Shown piece after piece: positions 19,452 to 29,900 of a stretch of 57,528 bases of DNA (the stretch's first letter is position 1; the number at the start of each line of letters is the position of its first letter). The translations under genes and the position numbers were made by a program. The stretch covers positions 1 to 57,528 of the forward strand of contig NZ_QDFT01000021.1 in assembly GCF_003075375.1 (NCBI RefSeq), in the 5' to 3' direction. This DNA comes from Microbacterium testaceum. GTDB lineage: Bacteria; Actinomycetota; Actinomycetes; Actinomycetales; Microbacteriaceae. The notes under the pieces are model-generated. The model made no database searches and was not told where the DNA came from. It saw nothing but the letters and a program-made list of their open reading frames with translations.

Positions 19452-20345
19452 ATGACGTCCGCCCCCGTGACCCAGCCGCTGCCCCCGCAGGTCTTCCCGC
19501 CGACGCTGCGCGAGGTCATGCTGCGGCCGCGGTGGATCGCGCTGCTGGCGTTCTCGCTCGTCGTGGCCGGTGTGCTCGCCTGGCTCGGCCAGTGGCAGCT
19601 CGGGCGCGCCGTCGACACATCTCCGCCCGAGCCGGGTCTCACCGAGGTGGTGCAGCCCCTCGATCAGGTCGTGCAGCCCGGCGACTATCTGCCCGAGCCG
19701 CTCGTCGGCCAGCGGGTCGAGGTGAGCGGCACGTGGGTGGCATCCGACTTCATCGTGGTGTCGTCGCGTTTCAACGACGACGTCGAGGGGTACTGGGTCA
19801 CCGGTCAGCTCCGGGTCGCGGGCGCCGCCGCACCGACGTCGATCGCCGTCGCGGCGGGCTGGACGTCCTCGCTCGACGCGGCGAACGCTGCCGCCGACGA
19901 GCTCGAGCGCCAGGTCTCGGCCGACCCCACCGCGGTGGTCCAGGTCACGGGCCGCCTGATCTCCGACGAAGGCCCCTCGGTGCCGCCGTCGGGCGCCGAC
20001 CCCCTCACGATCACGCGCATGTCGCCGCCGATGCTGCTCGGCCGCTGGCACGACACCGCCGAGCTGAACGTCTATCGGCAGTACATCGCGTCGCAGACCG
20101 CGATCGGCCCGCTCGACGACATCTCCTCCCCGGCACCCGACGAGCGTTCGCGGGTCAACTGGCTCAACATCTTCTACGCGGCCGAGTGGGCGATCTTCGC
20201 CGGCTTCGCGCTCTACCTCTGGTATCGCCTGGCCCGCGACGCGTGGGAGAAAGAGGTCGAAGACCTCGAAGACGAGCAGGCCGAGGCTCTGGCCGAAAGC
20301 TCCACGTCGAGCAGTGCGACGGGTGCCGCGGAATCCCGCGGGTAG
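19452..20345 (+). CDS. SURF1-family membrane protein
   Basis: A 297-residue protein with the SURF1 layout: a helix at about 30-50 (IALLAFSLVVAGVLAWLGQWQLGR, the GxWQLxR motif), a large extracytoplasmic domain with VEVSGTW and AVAAGWTSS, and a C-terminal helix near 240-260. SURF1 proteins assist cytochrome c oxidase assembly, probably heme a insertion. Start at ATG 19452, 13 bases after guaB3. The tail is acidic and Ser-rich. Its TAG stop doubles as a -10 for the next gene. Confidence 0.88.
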   Translation: MTSAPVTQPLPPQVFPPTLREVMLRPRWIALLAFSLVVAGVLAWLGQWQLGRAVDTSPPEPGLTEVVQPLDQVVQPGDYLPEPLVGQRVEVSGTWVASDFIVVSSRFNDDVEGYWVTGQLRVAGAAAPTSIAVAAGWTSSLDAANAAADELERQVSADPTAVVQVTGRLISDEGPSVPPSGADPLTITRMSPPMLLGRWHDTAELNVYRQYIASQTAIGPLDDISSPAPDERSRVNWLNIFYAAEWAIFAGFALYLWYRLARDAWEKEVEDLEDEQAEALAESSTSSSATGAAESRG

Positions 20346-20348
20346 ACT
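20343..20348 (+). promoter_or_regulatory. leaderless -10 of the DUF3817 gene, built on the SURF1 stop codon
   Basis: TAGACT, 7 bases before ATG at 20356. The TAG is the SURF1 stop codon. The seven bases between are GGCATCC. Confidence 0.65.
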
Positions 20349-20355
20349 GGCATCC

Positions 20356-20873
20356 ATGCCCCGCGCCCCCAAGCTCGCCTCGTTCCCGGCGATCCGCGGA
20401 GCCCTGAAGTTCTACCAGATCTGCTCGATCATCACCGGTATCGGCCTGCTGCTGCTGGTCGCCGAGATGATCCTGAAGTACACGCCCATTCACGTGGAGC
20501 TGTTCCTGGGCGGATCGGGCGGCTTCCTGTGGTTCGCGGATGCCGTGCCCGGCCCCGACTGCCAGTGGTTCTCGCTGTTCGTGCCCGGCGGCAACGGCTG
20601 CGAGATCCTCTCGACCGGTGACGGCGTGAACGTCTCACTCGCGATCCTCGTCGCGCACGGCTGGTTCTACGTCGTCTACCTGATCTCGTGCTTCCGCGTG
20701 TGGAGCCTGATGCGGTGGCCGTTCCGTCGGTTCGTGTTCCTCGCCCTCGGTGGTGTCGTGCCCTTCCTGTCCTTCATCCTCGAGGTGCGCACCGCCCGTG
20801 GCGTGCGCGCCTACCTCGCCGAGCGCGAGGCCGCCCAGGCCTCGGCTCCCGTCCCCGCCCCGGAAGGCAACCG

Positions 20874-20877
<4 letters not shown>
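20356..20877 (+). CDS. DUF3817 membrane protein
   Basis: A 173-residue protein with three or four helices. The opening [28 protein letters not shown] and the central [20 protein letters not shown] (with an intramembrane His) are typical of DUF3817. Function unknown; it is commonly found beside guaA in actinobacteria. An insertion of about 35 residues between helices 1 and 2 carries two Cys (near PDCQW and GNGCEI) that could form a disulfide. The stop overlaps the guaA GTG. Confidence 0.88.
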
Positions 20878-22454
<1,577 letters not shown>

Positions 22455-22479
22455 CCCGCGGCTGACTTCTCGCGGTGAC

Positions 22480-22513
22480 CGGCGCCGCCGTCCGATTTCG
22501 GGCGGCGGCGCCG
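22480..22513 (+). terminator. guaA terminator
   Basis: A 10-bp perfect stem (22480-22489 with 22504-22513), 26 bases after the stop codon. Confidence 0.75.
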
Positions 22514-22605
22514 TCGTTCCGCCACCGGGCCCGCGAGACCGCAGCTGTTTCCCCGGGGCGTTCGCCGCGCGGGTGGGGACGGCGCGGGTGGGGGAGGATG
22601 GGGGC

Positions 22606-23970
22606 GTGACTTCGGCCGACTTCCCCGACGCGTGGTACCTCATCCTGTCGAGCCGGCTCGTGCCCGACCTCGACGGCGGCTACACCATCTCGACGCTCGC
22701 CCGCGCGCGGCAGATGCGCGCCGCCGGCGCCGATGCGCTTCTGCTGACCGTCGACCCCGCCGAGGCCGACGCGCACGCCGCTCACCGGGCGACCTTCGAG
22801 GAGCGGGGGGTGGCGGCATCCGAGAGCTTCCTCAACCTGTTCGACGAGGCGGTCGACGCCGACGGAGGGGCCGCACCGTGGGTGCGCGCGGCCGCACGAG
22901 CCGGAACCGCGGACGCGTCGCTGGAGTACCGCCGCGTCGCCGGCGGCGCCGTCGACCTGCCGGTCGTGATCGACCCGGACTGGCACCTCAGCACGGCGCC
23001 GATCGTCGTGCGCGATGCCGCGAGCCAGCCCGTCGGCGTGGTCGACGGCTTCGGCGCGCTCTACCGGGCGTGGCTCACGCACGTGTCGGCGCGGCTGCGC
23101 ACGCGGCGCGACCGTCCCATCGTCGTGGTGTGCGAGTCGCGGCAGCTGGGCGAGCTCATCGTCGGGTGGGGCGACGACGACACGCGGATCCTGCACACGA
23201 TCCACACGATCCACCTCGACGCGCCCTACACCGCCGAGGCTCCGCTCAACGGCCTGTGGACGAGGTGGTTCGCCCTCGCCGACCGGTTCGACGCGGTGCT
23301 CTGGCCGACCGCCCACCAGCGCGACGACGTGCGCGCACGCTTCGGGCGCGCCGCGAACGACATCGTCGCCCCGCACGCGGTCGAGGGGCCGGATGCCGTG
23401 GTGCCCCCGTCGGCGCGCGAACCCGGACTGATCGTCGCGGTGGGGCGGCTGGCCCCCGGGAAGCGGCTGGATCGCGCCATCCGCGCCTTCGCCCGGGTGC
23501 GCGCCGACGTGCCGTCCGCTCGGCTCGAGCTGTGGGGAGCCGGGGCGCGGCGCGAGGCGCTCGAGGCCCTGGTCGTCGAGCTCGGCCTCGACGGGGCGGT
23601 CGCGCTACGCGGTCTGACGAGCGACCCCGGGGCGGTTCTCGACCGGGCCGCGGTCTACCTCACCACCTCGGCGTTCGAGGGGCAGGGGCTGGCGCTCGCC
23701 GAAGCCCTCGCGCACGGGACGCCCGTCGTGGCGTGGGATATCCGCTACGGCCCCCGCGACATGCTCGCGGCGGGGGGTGGCATCCTCGTTCCGGACGACG
23801 ACGACGAGGCGCTCGTCGCGGCGCTGCGGAACGTGCTGACGGATGAGGCGTTGCGCGAGCGGCTCGCCCGAGAAGCGCGGGATGCCGCGCACACCCTGAC
23901 TCCGGAACGAGCGATGCGGACGCTGGCCGACGTCAGCCGCGGGGTGTTGGAGCGTCCGCGACGGCGCTGA
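22606..23970 (+). CDS. GT4-family glycosyltransferase
   Basis: A 454-residue GT-B enzyme. The C-terminal half has the retaining GT4 signatures VGRLAPGKRLDRAI, VALRGLTSDPGAVLDRAAVYLTTS (shortened here as key motifs) and the EX7E-type F-E-GQGLALAEALAHG. The N-terminal half (DGGYTISTLARARQM) resembles wall-polymer glucosyltransferases of the TagE type, but the acceptor cannot be told. GTG 22606 is chosen because GAGGAT, a -10-like hexamer, ends 6 bases upstream. Confidence 0.85.
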   Translation: MTSADFPDAWYLILSSRLVPDLDGGYTISTLARARQMRAAGADALLLTVDPAEADAHAAHRATFEERGVAASESFLNLFDEAVDADGGAAPWVRAAARAGTADASLEYRRVAGGAVDLPVVIDPDWHLSTAPIVVRDAASQPVGVVDGFGALYRAWLTHVSARLRTRRDRPIVVVCESRQLGELIVGWGDDDTRILHTIHTIHLDAPYTAEAPLNGLWTRWFALADRFDAVLWPTAHQRDDVRARFGRAANDIVAPHAVEGPDAVVPPSAREPGLIVAVGRLAPGKRLDRAIRAFARVRADVPSARLELWGAGARREALEALVVELGLDGAVALRGLTSDPGAVLDRAAVYLTTSAFEGQGLALAEALAHGTPVVAWDIRYGPRDMLAAGGGILVPDDDDEALVAALRNVLTDEALRERLAREARDAAHTLTPERAMRTLADVSRGVLERPRRR

Positions 23971-23975
23971 TCCCC

Positions 23976-24058
23976 GGGGCCCTGCCTCAGGCCCTCGCGG
24001 CCGCGCTAACGGCGGAGGGGCCCTGCCTCAGGCCCTCGCCGCTGCCCGCACGGCGGAG
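23976..24058. repeat. 41-bp imperfect tandem duplication at the 3' end of the MBL-fold gene
   Basis: The 23 bases 23976-23998 recur exactly at 24017-24039, followed by weaker similarity ending in a shared ACGGCGGAG. The second unit holds the last codons and stop of the minus-strand gene; the first is a diverged copy outside it. Confidence 0.7.
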
Positions 24059-24741
24059 ACCGCGGCCGACGGTGACCCGCGGAAGGCCGGACCGTGCCCG
24101 GGGAGCACCCAGTCGGCATCCAGGTCCTCGATGCGCGCGAGCGAGGCGAGGGCCTCGGCGGGATCGTCGGTGAACGGGGCGGGCGCCGGTCCGCGGCGAC
24201 CCGTCAGCACGTGCCGTGTCGTCAGGGCGTTCCCGACGAAGACCGCGCGCACGGCGGGCGAGAACACGGCGATGCTGCCGGGGGAGTGGCCGGGCATGCC
24301 GATCACGCGCGGGCGGCCCGGCAGATCGAGCTCGTCGCCGTCGGCGACCTCGTGCACCTCGGTGAGCCATTGCGGTCGCATCCCCTTGCGGATGGCATAG
24401 GCGGCGAAGCCGAGCAGGGGTCCGGGGCGCATCGGGCCGACGGGCGTCTTCGGCTTGTCCCCGCCGCGCGCGCGATCCGCGTCGGCCGCGTGCACGTAGA
24501 CGGGGATGCCGAGCTCGCGGCGCAGCCGTTCCGAGCAGCCGACGTGATCGACGTCGCCGTGGGTCAGCACGACGCCGCGGATGTCGGTGAGGGGGCGGCC
24601 GATGGCATCCATCTCACGGACGAGGTCGGCGTAGAAGCCGGGAAGGCCCGCGTCGACGAGGGTGATGCCGTCGGGGGTGACGATGAGGTGCGCGGCGACG
24701 AGGTCGTTGCCGAGGCGGTGGAGGGCGGGGGCGAGACGCAT
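24028..24741 (-). CDS. metallo-beta-lactamase-fold hydrolase
   Basis: A 237-residue hydrolase. The metal motif reads THGDVDHVG, so the second His of the usual HxHxDH is Asp; further ligand candidates are GMPGHSPGS and the terminal LPGHGP. Substrate unknown; MBL proteins of this type hydrolyse thioesters, lactones or similar. It is divergent from a TetR regulator with a tandem operator between, which suggests detoxification or turnover of the regulator's ligand. Confidence 0.85.
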   Translation of the reverse strand: MRLAPALHRLGNDLVAAHLIVTPDGITLVDAGLPGFYADLVREMDAIGRPLTDIRGVVLTHGDVDHVGCSERLRRELGIPVYVHAADADRARGGDKPKTPVGPMRPGPLLGFAAYAIRKGMRPQWLTEVHEVADGDELDLPGRPRVIGMPGHSPGSIAVFSPAVRAVFVGNALTTRHVLTGRRGPAPAPFTDDPAEALASLARIEDLDADWVLPGHGPAFRGSPSAAVSAVRAAARA

Positions 24742-24759
24742 GGGCCTGCCTTTCTCGGG

Positions 24760-24804
24760 GATAGCTACGGAGTGTAGCCATGATAGCTTATGCCTGTAGC
24801 CATG
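24760..24804. promoter_or_regulatory. tandem operator between MBL-fold and TetR genes
   Basis: Two 23-base units (24760-24782 and 24782-24804, sharing one base) each begin GATAGCT and end GTAGCCATG. Unit 1 contains the perfect palindrome GCTAC-N5-GTAGC; unit 2 a decayed version. The 22-base period places the copies on nearly the same helix face. Probable binding sites for the adjacent TetR protein. Confidence 0.65.
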
Positions 24805-24813
24805 GGAGGGGTC

Positions 24814-25368
24814 ATGCCGACACCGGTCAGAACGACGCTCGACGAGATCGTCGCCGCCGCCGCACGCCTGCTCGATGCCGGCGGGATCGCCGCGGTCACC
24901 ATGCAGGCGGTCGCGGTCGAGGTCGGAGTCCGAGCGCCCTCGCTGTACAAGCGCGTCCGCGACCGCGACGCGTTGCTCGCCCTCGTCGGGGGCGACGCGG
25001 CGCGCGACCTCACGAGCCGGCTCGAGGCCGCGACCGATCTCGACGGGCAGCTGCACGCCTTCCGCTCCTTCGGGCACGCGCGGCCCGAGGCGTTCCGGTT
25101 GCTCTTCGCCTCGGTCGTGGATGCCGACACCCTGGCGCAGACCAGCGCCCCGGTGCTGCGCGCGACGACGGACATCGTGGGTGAGGGGCGTGCGCTGGAC
25201 GCGGCCCGTCTTCTCACGGCGTGGGCGACCGGCTTCGTGACCATGGAGCTCGCCGGAGCCTTCCGCCTCGGCGGCGACCTCGACGAGGCGTACCGCTACG
25301 GCTGCGCCCACCTCGTGCGCTCGCTCGTGGATGGTCAGGACGGGGAGCGGCCGGCCCAGGGATCGTAG
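24814..25368 (+). CDS. TetR/AcrR-family regulator
   Basis: A 184-residue regulator. The helix-turn-helix is at about 25-50 (VTMQAVAVEVGVRAPSLYKRV). The C-terminal ligand domain resembles the WHG/TetR_C_33 type common in actinobacteria. ATG 24814 follows GGAGGGG; ATGs at 24802 and 24790 are also in frame but lie inside the operator repeat. It probably represses itself and the divergent MBL-fold gene. Its end overlaps the convergent LigD-type gene by 34 bases. Confidence 0.88.
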   Translation: MPTPVRTTLDEIVAAAARLLDAGGIAAVTMQAVAVEVGVRAPSLYKRVRDRDALLALVGGDAARDLTSRLEAATDLDGQLHAFRSFGHARPEAFRLLFASVVDADTLAQTSAPVLRATTDIVGEGRALDAARLLTAWATGFVTMELAGAFRLGGDLDEAYRYGCAHLVRSLVDGQDGERPAQGS

Positions 25369-26564
25369 TTGGCGACCAGATCCTCTTGCGCGGGGCGCTC
25401 GGCATCCGGGATGTGCTGCAGGTTCACGCGTACGCGGTACCAGAGCGAGCTCGAGCCGCGCATGCCGTCGACGAGGACGTCCGCGGGGTGCAGGTGGGAC
25501 GTGGCCTGGGGATGCCGGGTCTTCCACGTCTCGAGCGCGTCCAGCGCCTCGGGCTTCGTCTTCGTCCGTGCGACCTCGATCAGCGGCATGGTCGACGTGC
25601 GGCGGCCCGAGCCGTCGGAGCCGCGCGGAGGCTTCTCGGCCGGACCCAAGCGCTCGGCCAGGGCGAGCAACGCATCGAGCGACCCGGCGGCGTCGTCGAT
25701 CCCGGCGTGGGGGTCGCCGATCGCGCGGAACCGCTCGGGCACCGTCAGGACGGTGAACTCCTCGGGGCGGCGGCTGCGCACCTCATCCCAGGTGAGCGGC
25801 GTCGACACGCGCGCGTCGGGAAGCGGACGGATCGAATAGGCCGAGGCGACCGTGCGGTCCTTGGCGTTCTGATTGAAGTCGACGAACACGCTCTCGCCGC
25901 GCTCCTCCTTCCACCACCGTGCCGTCGCCAATCCCGGGGCGCGGTTCTCGACCTCGCGGGCGAGGGCCTCGGCGGCGAGGCGCACGGCCGCGTAATCCCA
26001 CTCGGGGCGGATCCGGACGAGGATGTGCAGGCCGCGCGAGCCCGACGTCTTGGGCCAACCGGTCAGACCGTGATCCTGCAGCACGTCGCGTGCGATGAAG
26101 GCCACGTCCACGATCTGCGCCCAGTCCACGCCGGGCATGGGGTCGAGGTCAACCCGCAGCTCGTCGGGGTGATCCAGATCCTCGGCGCGGACGGGGTGGG
26201 GGTTGAGGTCGAGACAGCCCAGGTTGACCACCCAGGCCAGGCCCGCGGCATCCCGGATCACCGCTTCTTCGGCGGAGGTGCCCGAGGCGTAGCGCAGGAT
26301 CGCGGTGTCGACGAAGTCGGGGTGGTTCTCGGGGACGCGCTTCTGGAAGAAGGGTTCCTGATCGAGGCCCTTCGAGAAGCGCTTCAGCACCATGGGGCGT
26401 CCGCCGGCCCCGCGGAGGGCTCCCTCGGCGACGGCGAGGTAGTACCGCACGAGGTCCAGCTTGGTCAGTCCCGGCTCGGCGAAGACCACGCGGTCGGGGC
26501 TGGTGACGCGCACCTCGTGCCCGTCGACGTCGAGGATCTCGGGCGGCGTCTTCGCGGGGCTCAT
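25335..26564 (-). CDS. LigD-type primase-polymerase (PolDom) 1
   Basis: A 409-residue archaeo-eukaryotic primase-fold polymerase, used in bacterial non-homologous end joining to fill gaps. Metal ligands lie in RVDLDPMPG and the substrate loop in KTSGSRGLHI; VSTPLTWDEV near the C-terminus is conserved. It has an extra C-terminal segment of about 100 residues beyond the minimal PolDom. No ligase or nuclease domain is fused. TAGCCT lies 6 bases before the ATG, so leaderless. A second paralogue is at 47203. Confidence 0.9.
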   Translation of the reverse strand: MSPAKTPPEILDVDGHEVRVTSPDRVVFAEPGLTKLDLVRYYLAVAEGALRGAGGRPMVLKRFSKGLDQEPFFQKRVPENHPDFVDTAILRYASGTSAEEAVIRDAAGLAWVVNLGCLDLNPHPVRAEDLDHPDELRVDLDPMPGVDWAQIVDVAFIARDVLQDHGLTGWPKTSGSRGLHILVRIRPEWDYAAVRLAAEALAREVENRAPGLATARWWKEERGESVFVDFNQNAKDRTVASAYSIRPLPDARVSTPLTWDEVRSRRPEEFTVLTVPERFRAIGDPHAGIDDAAGSLDALLALAERLGPAEKPPRGSDGSGRRTSTMPLIEVARTKTKPEALDALETWKTRHPQATSHLHPADVLVDGMRGSSSLWYRVRVNLQHIPDAERPAQEDLVANYDPWAGRSPS

Positions 26565-26660
26565 GGCGCGAGGCTAGCGGCGGGCCGGGCGGACGCGGCA
26601 CCCCTTGCGGTGCGCCCCCGGCGGCGTCGCGACGCGCTCGTGCCGGCGCGCGCGGGCGCT

Positions 26661-26775
26661 CGGCGTGTCGAGTGTCCAGGACGCGCCGCCGCGTGTGGGA
26701 CCCGCGCGGCGTGTCGAGTGTCCAGGACGCGCCGCCGCGTGTGGGACCCGCGCGGCGTGTCTTGGACACTCAACG
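26661..26775. repeat. two exact 46-bp tandem units plus inverted partial unit
   Basis: Units at 26661-26706 and 26707-26752 are identical. A third begins at 26753 but turns into an inverted copy (TTGGACACTC pairs with GAGTGTCCA of each unit). It fills most of the 317-base gap between the LigD-type and YccA-like genes; the remainder is G/C-rich sequence with no gene. The same GTGTCC/GGACAC palindrome family recurs at 52353-52410. Confidence 0.85.
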
Positions 26776-26834
26776 GGGTTGGGCGCGGCGGGGGCGCGCG
26801 GCGGGGGCGGGGAGGGGCGCGGGCGCGCGCAACG

Positions 26835-26869
26835 ACGAAGGGCCGCCCCGGAACGGGACGGCCCTTCGT
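26835..26869 (-). terminator. terminator of the YccA-like gene
   Basis: A 16-bp stem with one G-U pair (26835-26850 with 26854-26869) and a GAA loop, 13 bases past the stop at 26882. Confidence 0.85.
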
Positions 26870-26881
26870 GCGGAACTCGCG

Positions 26882-27751
26882 TCAGTTGTTGCCGCGGAGG
26901 ATCGCGATGAGGCGCAGGATCTCGACGTACAGCCACACGACGGTGACCATGATGCCGAAGGCGCCGACCCAGCCGTAGACCCGGGCGGCACCGTTACGGA
27001 CGCCGCGCTGGATCTGGTCGAAGTCGAGCACCAGCGAGTACGCGGCCATGATGACCACGAGGACGCCGATGATCAGGCCGAGCGGGATGCCGGCGACCGT
27101 CATGCTGTACAGGCCGAAGGGGCCACCCGCGATGGGGGCGTTGAACAGCATGAGGCCCAGGTTGACCAGCGCGAAGACCATGTAGCCGACCATGGCGATC
27201 ATGAAGATCTTGGTCGCGCGGGCCGAGGCGCGCACCTTGCCGCTCGCGAAGAGCGCCAGGGTCACACCGACGACCGACAGCGTGGCCAGCGTCGCCTGCA
27301 GGACGATGCCGGGAAACATGAACTCGAAGAACGCCGAGATGCCACCGACGAACAGACCCTCGAACGCCGCGTAGGCGATGAAGACCGGAACGGAGGGCTT
27401 CTTCTTGAACGTCGCGACCATCGCCAGCACGAAGCCGACGAGACCACCGACGATCATCGGGGCGGCGCTCGGGTTGGGGTTGGCGACGCTGACGCCGGCC
27501 ATCGACCAGATCCAGCCGACGACGGCCGTGACGACGAGGATGCCGAACAGGGCCAGCGTCTTCATGACGGTGTCTTCGACCGTCATGCGGCCGGTGTCGA
27601 CGGCGCTCGCCGAGGGGGCGGCGTACGCGCCTTCGATGGTGGCGGCGGCGGCGGGGTCGACGGCCGGGGGCGGGCTGTAGCGCGTCTGAGCGCCACCGGC
27701 TCGAGGGTCCTGGAACGCCGGGGTATTGAAAGCCGGGTTGTTGAGGGCCAC
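26882..27751 (-). CDS. Bax inhibitor-1/YccA family membrane protein
   Basis: A 289-residue protein with seven predicted helices after a Pro/Ala-rich N-terminal 55 residues. The BI-1/YccA family (TMBIM) includes calcium-leak channels in some bacteria. Typical features are FIAYAAFEGLFVGGISAFFE and the final VYGWVGAFGIMVTVVWLYVEILRL. The start is GTG with GGAG 11 bases upstream. Confidence 0.88.
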   Translation of the reverse strand: MALNNPAFNTPAFQDPRAGGAQTRYSPPPAVDPAAAATIEGAYAAPSASAVDTGRMTVEDTVMKTLALFGILVVTAVVGWIWSMAGVSVANPNPSAAPMIVGGLVGFVLAMVATFKKKPSVPVFIAYAAFEGLFVGGISAFFEFMFPGIVLQATLATLSVVGVTLALFASGKVRASARATKIFMIAMVGYMVFALVNLGLMLFNAPIAGGPFGLYSMTVAGIPLGLIIGVLVVIMAAYSLVLDFDQIQRGVRNGAARVYGWVGAFGIMVTVVWLYVEILRLIAILRGNN

Positions 27752-27779
27752 GGGAACTCACACTCCAAAGATGGTGATC

Positions 27780-27794
27780 ACAGCACCGTGCTGT
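27780..27794. promoter_or_regulatory. palindrome upstream of the YccA-like gene
   Basis: ACAGCAC-C-GTGCTGT, a perfect 7+7 palindrome about 30 bases before the GTG. TAGTGT just upstream on the minus strand is a possible -10, which would put the palindrome at the transcription start, as an operator. Confidence 0.4.
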
Positions 27795-27893
27795 CAGACA
27801 ACACTAGCCGAGCGTGCCGCGAGAATCCCGGTGCTGACTGGGATTCCGCTTTGAGCGCACCCCGATTTCACCCGTCCTCGGTACGGTGTCGCC

Positions 27894-28889
27894 GTGCCCC
27901 TGATCATCGGTCATCGCGGGGCTCCGGGGTACCTGCCGGAGCACTCGCGCGGTTCCTACCTGCGAGCCATACGGGCGGGAGTGGATGCCGTCGAGCCCGA
28001 CGTCGTGCCGTCGAAGGACGGGGTGCTGGTGGTGCGGCACGAGAACGAGATCGGCTCCACCACCGACGTCTCGCGCCGACCGGAGTTCGCCGCGCGCCGC
28101 ACGACCAGGGCCGTCGACGGCGAGGAGCTGACCGGCTGGTTCACCGAGGACTTCACCGCCGAGGAGCTGCAGACGCTCCGGTGCCGCGAACGCCTCTCCG
28201 CGCTCCGACCGGACAGCGCCACGCACGACGACACCGAGCCCGTCCTGCTGCTGCGCGACGTGCTGGAGCTCGCGCGGGACGGCGGTGCGGGCGTGGTGCT
28301 CGAGATCAAGCACGCGGCGTACTTCGCGCGCCGCGGCTTCGACATGGCCGAGCTGGTGCGGGCCGAGCTGGCGGACGCAGGATGGGGGGATGCCGAGCGG
28401 CCCCTCGTCATCGAGTCCTTCGAGCCGCTGGTGCTCGCGCGGCTGCGGGACAGTGGCATCCCTCACCCTCTCGTCCAGCTCGTCGAGGCCGAGGGGGCGC
28501 CGTGGGACCTGCGCGAGAGGGACGGGGACGACGCCGCCCGGTACGCCGCGATGCTCACGCCCGCGGGGCTGGACGCGCTCGCAGAGGAGGTCGGGGGGAT
28601 CAGTACCGACAAGCGGCTGATCCTCGACCCCGACGCGCGGGGGCGGGCGCGCGGGCCCGCCCGGTTCGTCGAGGAGGCGCGCGACCGCGGGTTGCGGGTG
28701 TTCGCGTGGACCTGCCGGCCCGAGAACGCGTTCCTGCTGCCGGGGTTCCGCGGCGACGGCGGTCCGGCGGATCCGGGGGACTATCGCGGCGAATGGGGGG
28801 TGCTGCGCGCCGCGGGACTGGACGGCGTGTTCGTCGACCACCCCGACCTGGGCGTCGAGTTCTTCCGCGGGGGCGGAGCGGGATCCTGA
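27894..28889 (+). CDS. glycerophosphodiester phosphodiesterase
   Basis: A 331-residue GDPD-domain enzyme that splits glycerophosphodiesters into alcohol and glycerol-3-phosphate. IIGHRGAPGYLPEHS holds the catalytic His, AVEPDVV the metal-binding Glu/Asp, and EIKH and VFAWTCRPEN later barrel strands. No signal peptide, so cytosolic. GTG is 6 bases after TACGGT, so leaderless. Confidence 0.9.
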   Translation: MPLIIGHRGAPGYLPEHSRGSYLRAIRAGVDAVEPDVVPSKDGVLVVRHENEIGSTTDVSRRPEFAARRTTRAVDGEELTGWFTEDFTAEELQTLRCRERLSALRPDSATHDDTEPVLLLRDVLELARDGGAGVVLEIKHAAYFARRGFDMAELVRAELADAGWGDAERPLVIESFEPLVLARLRDSGIPHPLVQLVEAEGAPWDLRERDGDDAARYAAMLTPAGLDALAEEVGGISTDKRLILDPDARGRARGPARFVEEARDRGLRVFAWTCRPENAFLLPGFRGDGGPADPGDYRGEWGVLRAAGLDGVFVDHPDLGVEFFRGGGAGS

Positions 28890-28970
28890 CGCCGGCCCCC
28901 CGCGTTCCCAGGAGTGCGCCCCGACCGCAACCCCGGGCCGGGGCCGCGCGGGTCGGGACAGGATGTCGGC

Positions 28971-29900
28971 ATGACGGTGGACGTGACGGTGGTCGGCGGC
29001 GGTATCTCGGGTCTCGCGTGCGCACGGGCGGTGCAGGATGCCGGCGGCTCGGTGCGCGTGCTGGACCGCGGCCGCCGCGTCGGGGGGCGCCTGTCCAGCC
29101 GCACCATCGACGGGCGTCCGGTCGACCTCGGCGCGTCGTACTTCGTGGTCGGCGAGGCCGAGGGGTTCGGCCACGTCGTCGCGGACTGGGAGGAGCGCGG
29201 CCTGGCGCGCCCGTGGACCGACACCTTCCAGGTGCTCGACGCCGACGGCGGGCAGACCCCCAAGCCGGGGCCGATGCGCTGGGCGGCGCCGTCCGGTCTG
29301 CGCTCGCTCGCGCTCGATCTGGCCGACGGGCTCGACGTCGTCTCGGAGCGCGTCGTCGACCGGGTGGAGCCCTACCAGGTCGATGGCGAGGACGCGGGCG
29401 AGGTGGTGCTCGCGATGCCCGCGCCCCAGGCGCAGCGTCTGACCGACGCGGCCCCCGGCGGGGATCAGGAATGGGAGCCGGTCATCGCGGTCGTGCTGCG
29501 CTGGCCGGAGCGGATGTGGGATGCCGATCTGCACGGCGCCTTCACCGACGGGGACGCCGACGTGTCGTTCATCGCGGACGACGGTGATCGCCGTGGCGAC
29601 GGCGCCCCGGTGCTGGTCGTGCACACGACCGGGGACCGCGCGCGCCGTCATCTGGACGACCCCGAGGGGGCGGTCGGTCCGGTGCTCGCCGCGACGCGGC
29701 GGTTGCTGCGCATCGACGCCGATCCGATCGCGACGTACGCGCACCGGTGGACCTTCGCCCGTCCGGGGCAGACCACCGGACAGCCCTTCTCCCGCTCGCC
29801 CGGTCTCTCGGCCTGCGGCGACGCGTGGGGCCGCAGCGCGGCGGTGCGCACGGCGTGGACGTCGGGCGATGCGCTGGGGCGGGCGCTGACGGCATCCTGA
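28971..29900 (+). CDS. renalase-like FAD/NAD(P)-binding oxidoreductase
   Basis: A 309-residue flavoprotein of the renalase-like amine-oxidase group. The dinucleotide-binding GGGISGLACARA is at the N-terminus, followed by DRGRRVGGRLSSR and DLGASYF, and a terminal SACGDAWG FAD contact. Bacterial renalases oxidise dihydropyridine isomers of NAD(P)H; that activity here is a family guess. ATG 28971 lies 6 bases after CAGGAT. Confidence 0.82.
   Translation: MTVDVTVVGGGISGLACARAVQDAGGSVRVLDRGRRVGGRLSSRTIDGRPVDLGASYFVVGEAEGFGHVVADWEERGLARPWTDTFQVLDADGGQTPKPGPMRWAAPSGLRSLALDLADGLDVVSERVVDRVEPYQVDGEDAGEVVLAMPAPQAQRLTDAAPGGDQEWEPVIAVVLRWPERMWDADLHGAFTDGDADVSFIADDGDRRGDGAPVLVVHTTGDRARRHLDDPEGAVGPVLAATRRLLRIDADPIATYAHRWTFARPGQTTGQPFSRSPGLSACGDAWGRSAAVRTAWTSGDALGRALTAS

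Noticed and set aside
24028..24741. MBL-fold protein as a beta-lactamase
   Set aside because: The fold is broad; the HGDVDH variant and absence of a signal peptide do not support antibiotic hydrolysis.
26661..26752. Possible CRISPR array
   Set aside because: Only two adjacent identical units without spacers and no cas genes; it is a simple tandem repeat.
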